A DNA stretch of 15,692 nt from Saccoglossus kowalevskii (Eukaryota; Hemichordata; Enteropneusta; Harrimaniidae), in contig NW_003145288.1 of assembly GCF_000003605.2 (NCBI RefSeq), positions 5,218 through 20,909 on the forward strand, written 5' to 3'. Positions 1-15,692 of this stretch are shown piece after piece. Position 1 is the stretch's first letter; every line of letters begins with the position of its first letter. Below the pieces are notes generated by a model that saw only the letters and a list, made by a program, of their open reading frames with translations, was not told the DNA's origin and did no database searches. Made by a program: the position numbers and the translations under genes.

Positions 1-463
1 TTTACCAAAAATTACAAAAATATTCATCAAAATTAGAGAATTAAAGATATCATTATGAAATGAACAAATCTGAGAGAGGTCCACATGTAGTACCTATATA
101 TGTAATATCAAAGCAATTGGACTTGCGGTTTTCAACAAGAAGTCGAAAATATCACTTTTTACCAAAAATTACAAAAATATTCACCGAAATTAGAGAATTA
201 AAGATATCATTACAAAATGAACAAATCTGAGAGAGGTCCACATGCAGTACCTATATATGTAATATCAAAGCAATTGGACTTGCGGTTTTCAACAAGAAGT
301 CGAAAATATCACTTTTTACCAAAAATGACAAAAATATTCACCAAAATTAGAGAATTGAAGATATCATCATGAAATGAACAAATCTGAGAGAGGTCTACCC
401 AAGGTACATATACACCAAGTATCAAAGCATTCAGGCTTGTAGTTTTCAAGAAGAAGTCGAAAA
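1..463. repeat. 157-bp tandem repeat, three copies, cut by the window edge
   Basis: Copies begin at 1, 158 and 315, marked by TTTACCAAAAAT. Copies 1 and 2 are nearly identical. Copy 3 shares its first half (ACAAATCTGAGAGAGGTC) but diverges after about 400. All end in TTTTCAA(C/G)AAGAAGTCGAAAA. The array probably continues leftwards. It lies downstream of the SOUL gene or in its next intron. Confidence 0.9.
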
Positions 464-474
464 AGTAAAACATT

Positions 475-531
475 GACACGGACGACGGACGACGGACGAC
501 GACGGACGACGACGACGGACGACGACGGACA
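475..531. repeat. GAC/CGG-rich simple repeat
   Basis: Runs of GACGACGGAC and GACGACGACGG directly abut the 157-bp array. On the minus strand this gives long Ser/Val/Arg-coding triplet frames, which I treat as spurious. Confidence 0.9.
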
Positions 532-721
532 ATCACTCATATGATAAGCTCCGCTCGACAAAGTCGACAGCAGAGCTAATAAAGTATAACTTGGACTCTG
601 GTGACCAAGACAAGACTGAGTGAGTGGCGCCCTCTGGTAGGTTGGTTTGTAGTTGCCCGTAACGGGCGCACTTCATAGGGGTATTTTCAGACAACCAGAC
701 ACATACAAAAATAGGACTTAC

Positions 722-10510
<9,789 letters not shown>

Positions 10511-10832
10511 CACGTGATCGACGATCAAGCAAATCTGATGAGAATATGTGACACAAACGTGAAAGTTACTTGAATGTTCGAATGGCTAAATCAGATCACG
10601 GAATAACATTACAATGGAAAACAACAGATTGACAAGATGGATGAGTAAACAATTTTTTGGCGCAGGATATTTTGCTATAATATTCTGTTACAAAATTTTG
10701 ATATTCTTAGTGATTGGAGTGAAATCCAAAGTTTTGGAATTATAAACCTCGGTTGTATGTGTTTTCGTCCATTTTTCAATTCAAAATGGCCGCTAGAGTA
10801 GTATAACGCTATGGCGGAATCACAAAGTCATT

Positions 10833-10846
10833 GTTTCCATAGAAAC
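10833..10846. promoter_or_regulatory. RFX X-box-like palindrome
   Basis: GTTTCCATAGAAAC fits the RFX X-box consensus (RYYNYYATRRNRAC) at every position and fits on both strands. It lies about 320 bp upstream of the SOUL gene start, beside AAAATGGCCGC (10783-10793, YY1-like with one mismatch). RFX sites are typical of ciliary gene promoters. Which gene it serves, if any, is unknown. Confidence 0.4.
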
Positions 10847-12603
10847 TACATCGCCGTTTTTTTTATTTAATTGAACACTGTACTCTGATTTACGCTGCTA
10901 TAAACAGTCAGCTCTGAGAATTAACCAGAACTCCTTGATGTGAGGTGAACACACTAACAATCTACAAATTATCAATAACTTGTAGTACTTTTAAATTGTC
11001 CGCGCGTTTAATAGCTAGCCACGCTCGGAAGTACAAGCAAGTGTAGGCCCATGGGTCCCATGGCGCAATCCCGGCTTAAATGTTGAATTATTTGAGTACA
11101 GCACAATACTCGCACGGAACATAGCAGAACTGTGAATAAAGAAGTGATTAAAATTTGAATAAATACATATTCATGACGTCGGTATTAACCTAATTTATTA
11201 CAAACTGGAGAAGGGTCACACGAGTATTCACTTGTTTACGTACTTACTCCCGGTACGCATTTTGTCTAACTTCAATACATTTTAGTCGGCGAGTTCCCGT
11301 TCATTGGGAGTTCTCGCGTAATACGTGAACGGCTTGGACGGAACGTCTGTCGCAAAAACTCCAGTTGAGTTTGTTGTATCTGATTTTTTTCTATAGTTCA
11401 ATATCAAAATGGCGATTATTCCGAGGGGAATATAATGTTGAAATACCCTTACTTCATAGAAATTTACATCATCAAGCACATTATTGAGCGTGGAAATAAT
11501 CCACAAATAATGCATTTGTCGAATCCCACGTGAAATGTTGACGCCACTACGACGCTATAGCTTGTTCTGTTTTCTTATCCGATTTCACACATAACGTGAG
11601 ATCTCGCAGTAATGGAAAACTGTCTATTATAAAAGTGCTAATTCTAATTCTGCTAATTTATTCTAATTCCAAATATATACTGCGTGTCAATCTTTTCACT
11701 GTACTGTGTACAGATGAAATGATACTCGTCTTCAACACAAATAATAATTGTTACAAGTCAAGGTCAACATTTTTTTTGGCATGTACCTACCATGTTTGTT
11801 TCTTAAATATAACACAACATAATTGATACCAGCCCAGTCACATCGAGGACGTCAACATGACACAATAAACCAGAGAATAGTATGGATAAAAAATAATATG
11901 TTTACCAGAATAACATGGCCTAGAAAACACTAATGAAATCCACTCTATTTAAAATATTTAACATTGAAATCACTAATTATCAGTATTCAAGTCTGGGAAA
12001 AATGTCAAAGCCTGTGCTTTGAAGCTTTCCAAAAAAATCGCAAAGATGCATATTGCATGATAAAACTTACCTCGTCGATGGGGTTTGTGAAATAGAACAA
12101 GAATAGTTTTCGGTTCCTAACAAATAGTTGAACAACATTGGACTACCTAAGTTGCTCTTAATACTCATGACATTCTCACTGTACACGTGTACGACACTCG
12201 GTAATTGATATTCCTATGGAAATAATTCATTCAGTTAAGGAGTATTGATGCAGCGTTCTTGACCACGTCAATCTCAATGATTGGGCTCGGTAACTTGAAA
12301 CTTGTTGATAAAAACAAACAGCGTGTCTTATCGATCGCATGCAGATATCCTTCCGGTGAAATCAAATCACGTTATGACACGGTCAACAAACTTCAAGCAT
12401 TTAATTTAAAAACATAGCCAACCCATGGATGCCGAGATTGTATTTCTGTGCCGTATATGCGTACTGGCTAGCTCTAGAACTGTTTAGTTCACGTATCTTT
12501 TGGGCTATTTATGGCGAATGCTTTGGGCTGTAATATCCTTATTAGCTACTTATAGATTACGCTTCTTTTTAGGTTTTCAAGAAACCTATTGTAATCGTTA
12601 TGT

Positions 12604-12629
12604 TTATTATTATTATTATTATTATTATT
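12604..12629. repeat. (TTA)n microsatellite
   Basis: About eight perfect ATT/TTA triplets in intergenic DNA. Confidence 0.95.
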
Positions 12630-13118
12630 CCGCCAGATTTTTCGCTAAGCGCCATTCGAACACCGTTGCACATATCTGGAAAACATGTTCATATGTTTGT
12701 AAAGTTTGATGACATCTAGTTCTGTATTGTTTTTGTTTGTAATCGAGGCATTATTTCAAATTGTAAGCTCAGACAGAAAATTGAGTAAAACAGTAGTACA
12801 CTCAGCAGTACCTTTATCACAATTTCAAAGCGCCACACTCGTCAAACAGCGCGCATTCGAGTGTTATGTGTGTAAATAGCGAACGTTACGCGCGTTGTAT
12901 ACCTCGCATTGGACCCATTTCCAACGTTTTTTAAATACATGCGTTTGATATCACTTATTGTACAGAAATTAATTGGTTCTTTATTTTTATTTATAATATA
13001 ATTACATTCAGGGTATTTTGTTGAACGCTAGTGCTCAAAAAGCTAATGTTCAGAACATGCATGACAATTATTATATTACATTATTATTAGAAACTACAGA
13101 ACTATTGTGATAAAATGA

Positions 13119-14299
13119 AACACACACAGACTATCTGCGTCATGATAATTACTATGCAATGGCTACAACACTAATCACACACGGAATGTCTACGTCATGG
13201 TAATTACTATGCAATGGCTACAACACGATTCACACACGAACTGTCTACGTCATGGTAATTACTATGCAATGGCTACAACACTAATCACACACGGACTGTC
13301 TACGTCATGAAAATTACTATACAATGTCTACAACACTAATCACACACGGAATGTCTACGTCATGGTAATTACTATGCAATGGCTACAACACTAATCACAC
13401 ACGAACTGTCTACGTCATGGTAATTACTATGCAATGGCTACAACACTAATCACACACGGACTGTCTACGTCATGAAAATTACTATATAATGTCTACAACA
13501 CGATTCACACACGAACTGTCTACGTCATGGTAATTACTATGCAATGGCTACAACACTAATCACACACGGAATGTCTACGTCTTGGTAATTACTATGCAAT
13601 GGCTACAACACTAATCACACACGGACTGTCTACGTCATGAAAATTACTATACAATGTCTACAACACGATTCACACACGAACTGTCTACGTCATGGTAATT
13701 ACTATGCAATGACTACAACACGAGTCACACACGGACTGTCTACGTCATGAAAATTACTATACAATGGCTACAACACGATTCACACACGAACTGTCTACGT
13801 CATGGTAATTACTATGCAATGGCTACAAAACTAATCACACACGGACTGTCTACGTCATGGTAATTACTATGCAAAGGCTACAACACTAATCACACACGGA
13901 CTGTCTACGTCATGAAAATTACTATACAATGGCTACAACACTAATCACACACGGACTGTCTACGTCATGGTAATTACTATGCAATGACTACAACACGAAT
14001 CACACACGGACTGCCTACGTCATAAAAAATACTGTGTAATAGCTACAACACGACTCACGCACGGACTGTCTACGTCATGAAAATTACTGTGCAATGGCTA
14101 CAACACGACTCAAACACGGGCTGTCTACGTCATGGTAATTACTATGCAATGATTACAACACGAATCACACACGAACTGCTTACGTCATGAAAATTACTAT
14201 GCAATGTCTACAACACGACTCAAACACGGACTGTCTACGTCATGATAATTACCATGCAAAGACTCCAACACGACTCACGCACGGACTGCCCACGTCAAT
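13119..14299. repeat. 55-bp satellite, about 21 copies, with trimeric higher-order pattern
   Basis: The unit runs CACACACGGACTGTCTACG, TCATGGTAATTACTATGCAA, TGGCTACAACACTAAT. TCTACGTCATG recurs at exact 55-bp steps (13189, 13244, 13299 and onward). Two unit types alternate: CATGGTAATTACTATGCAATG and CATGAAAATTACTATACAATG. Every unit carries a TACGTCA half-CRE and most carry TATGCAAT. Units become more diverged after about 14000. Confidence 0.95.
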
Positions 14300-15044
14300 A
14301 TAATGAATTTGCATGAAATGATTAATTGCAGCCGCAGCACCAAATCCCCGGATTAATATTCTGTAGTGTTCTTAACCCAACCAAAGAGGAAGCGCTTGTG
14401 TTCATGATGTCGAAAGTGGATGATTTTCGATTAAATACGTGATTGAAAGTACGAAGGGGCGACAGAATGCATGTGTTAAACTAGTCCAGAATGACTTTCT
14501 TGCATTTCTTGAGAAAAACAATAGTTTATTGAATGTATTAGCTAGGTTCATAAACAGCAGGATGACCCGGACTAGACAATATAAACGTCATAGGCGAGAC
14601 AACTCGACAACTGTGTTTGGATGTACATACGTCCGTCATCTAGATTATTGTCGCCAGAGGGCGCGATTTACATGTAAAGTCTATGGCTCCAGGCTTATTA
14701 AAATGGATTACAGTTGAAAAAACACAATACTAGTATATCAGAAATATAAAGGTGATAAATAATCGCTATTTATTTAATTACGTATGTAACTATGTACAGT
14801 AAACAGTTTCGTAATTTTCTGTACATTTACATCGACAGCACATGCTAAATCGTCGATGTTACAGAATACCGTAACCGTGACGACCGGTGACCTCCCGCCC
14901 ATTCAGCTCAATGCGCCAGGGAACACCTCTACAATTTCATATGGCAGAAGCGTGGGATTCCTACGTTTTCAAATTCAGCAGACCTCTTGCCTGTACAGTG
15001 AGATCGGGTGGGGAGTGGAAGGGCGAGGCAACGCCAGCAGACGA

Positions 15045-15097
<53 letters not shown>

Positions 15098-15692
15098 CCT
15101 CAGCTCCTGAGAGCGAGGTTATTTGTAGATATGTTGGCGATCGCCACTGTGTCTGCGGAAGTACTATGGGGGATTGCATGATGGGAGTGAAAATTCTTTT
15201 GATCTGTGAAATAATTTTAGAAAAGTGACAACTAAAGTGACTGTGAAATAAAGGTTGGTTTTAAATATTAAATATCATGAAATTTGGATGTAATAATTAA
15301 AGGAAATTGAGCTGGTGTGAAAGTGCAGTAAATGTAGCCAGAATGCAAGGTCAGAATCCGGGGTCAAAATACGTCACAATACATCCATCAAGGCGGTTGC
15401 AAAGTGTCAACAACTATGGATGAGATAAAAGACTTCGTTTGCAGTTTGCATGAATGGCCATGGAGAAAAATTCATGCAAATTCTGTGCTTCAGTAACAGT
15501 ATTTGCTACTTTTTTGTGCAATGCTGCCAAAAGACATGTCCTTCTAGTAAACAAAACAACCATGGGACGTTTATCTTGAGAAATTGAGAAGACGAAAATC
15601 CCTTGGAACAGTCGTTGTGAAACAATGGACATGCTTCGCCAGGGTATCAAGATTATTTTGATTATTTGAAGATGGAAACTGCTGCTTTATGG
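14300..15692. other. Intergenic right end, no supported gene
   Basis: It contains a CTCF-like GCCAGAGGGCGC (14653-14664), an 8-bp inverted repeat ACATCGAC/GTCGATGT (14829-14836 and 14852-14859) and a TA microsatellite. A frame around 14887-15045 including AWDSYVFKFSRPLAC looks faintly protein-like and is followed by a donor-like GTACA|GTGAGA, but I cannot support it as an exon. Confidence 0.5.
15047..15093. repeat. (TA)n microsatellite
   Basis: An uninterrupted TA run of about 46 bp. Confidence 0.97.

Larger units (their letters stand above)
10511..13118. other. Upstream intergenic region, no supported gene
   Basis: AT-rich DNA 5' of the SOUL gene. It contains a possible promoter cluster near 10783-10860 (AAAATGGCCGC, GTTTCCATAGAAAC), a 13-bp palindrome CATGGGTCCCATG near 11051, and a (TTA)n run at 12604-12629. 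Short open frames here have no recognisable similarity, splice context or codon bias, so I do not call them. Confidence 0.6.

Noticed and set aside
11282-11515. 77-codon minus-strand frame with a hydrophobic stretch, upstream of exon 1
   Set aside because: No similarity to the SOUL protein and no in-phase splice to exon 1, which already has a start codon and signal peptide.
13119-14299. CRISPR-like array
   Set aside because: Repeats are contiguous 55-bp units with no unique spacers, in an animal-type genome. It is a satellite.
14439-14717. 92-codon plus-strand frame
   Set aside because: No recognisable domain, splice partner or promoter. Length is within chance.
14887-15228. Frame with AWDSYVFKFSRPLAC, faintly like a DOMON-type strand, followed by a donor-like GTGAGA
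   Set aside because: No neighbouring exon, no second motif, and the frame runs into a TA microsatellite. Too weak to call.
15414-15650. 78-codon minus-strand frame at the right edge
   Set aside because: No recognisable family. The flanking DNA looks like ordinary intergenic sequence.

Overview
The window looks like nuclear DNA of an animal, probably a marine invertebrate. It is AT-rich, its only convincing gene is split into many exons with GT..AG introns, and the rest is minisatellites, microsatellites and short non-autonomous DNA transposons. There are no bacterial operons, Shine-Dalgarno sites or prokaryotic gene density. I cannot name the species.

The gene lies on the minus strand and runs from about 10510 leftwards to about 722, possibly past the left edge. 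Twelve exons can be placed by eye from protein similarity, splice consensus and reading phase, and every junction keeps frame. They encode a signal peptide followed by three complete SOUL/HEBP (haem-binding) domains in one polypeptide: domain 1 in exons 2-5, domain 2 in exons 6-8, domain 3 in exons 9-12. Ser/Thr- and Cys-containing linkers separate the domains. Familiar vertebrate HEBP1/HEBP2 proteins are single-domain and lack a signal peptide, so a secreted tandem SOUL protein is the main biological content. A strong splice donor after the third domain and the lack of a polyadenylation signal suggest the gene continues leftwards.

The introns hold most of the other structure. Intron 11 has a 25-bp minisatellite. 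Intron 10 has a degenerate minisatellite whose unit resembles the exon 10 splice donor. Intron 8 has a 33/35-bp (68-bp dimer) minisatellite. Intron 6 has an AAAT tract and a MITE. Intron 5 has a hAT-like MITE with an 8-bp target duplication. Intron 3 has a decayed dispersed motif. Intron 2 has a second, inverted copy of the intron 6 MITE.

The left end (1-531) is a 157-bp tandem repeat plus a GAC/CGG-rich simple repeat. Right of the gene (10511-15692) is its upstream intergenic DNA. It has a possible promoter zone with E-boxes and an RFX X-box-like palindrome, then non-descript AT-rich DNA, a 55-bp satellite with a trimeric higher-order pattern (13119-14299), and a terminal stretch with a TA microsatellite. 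I found no convincing second gene.
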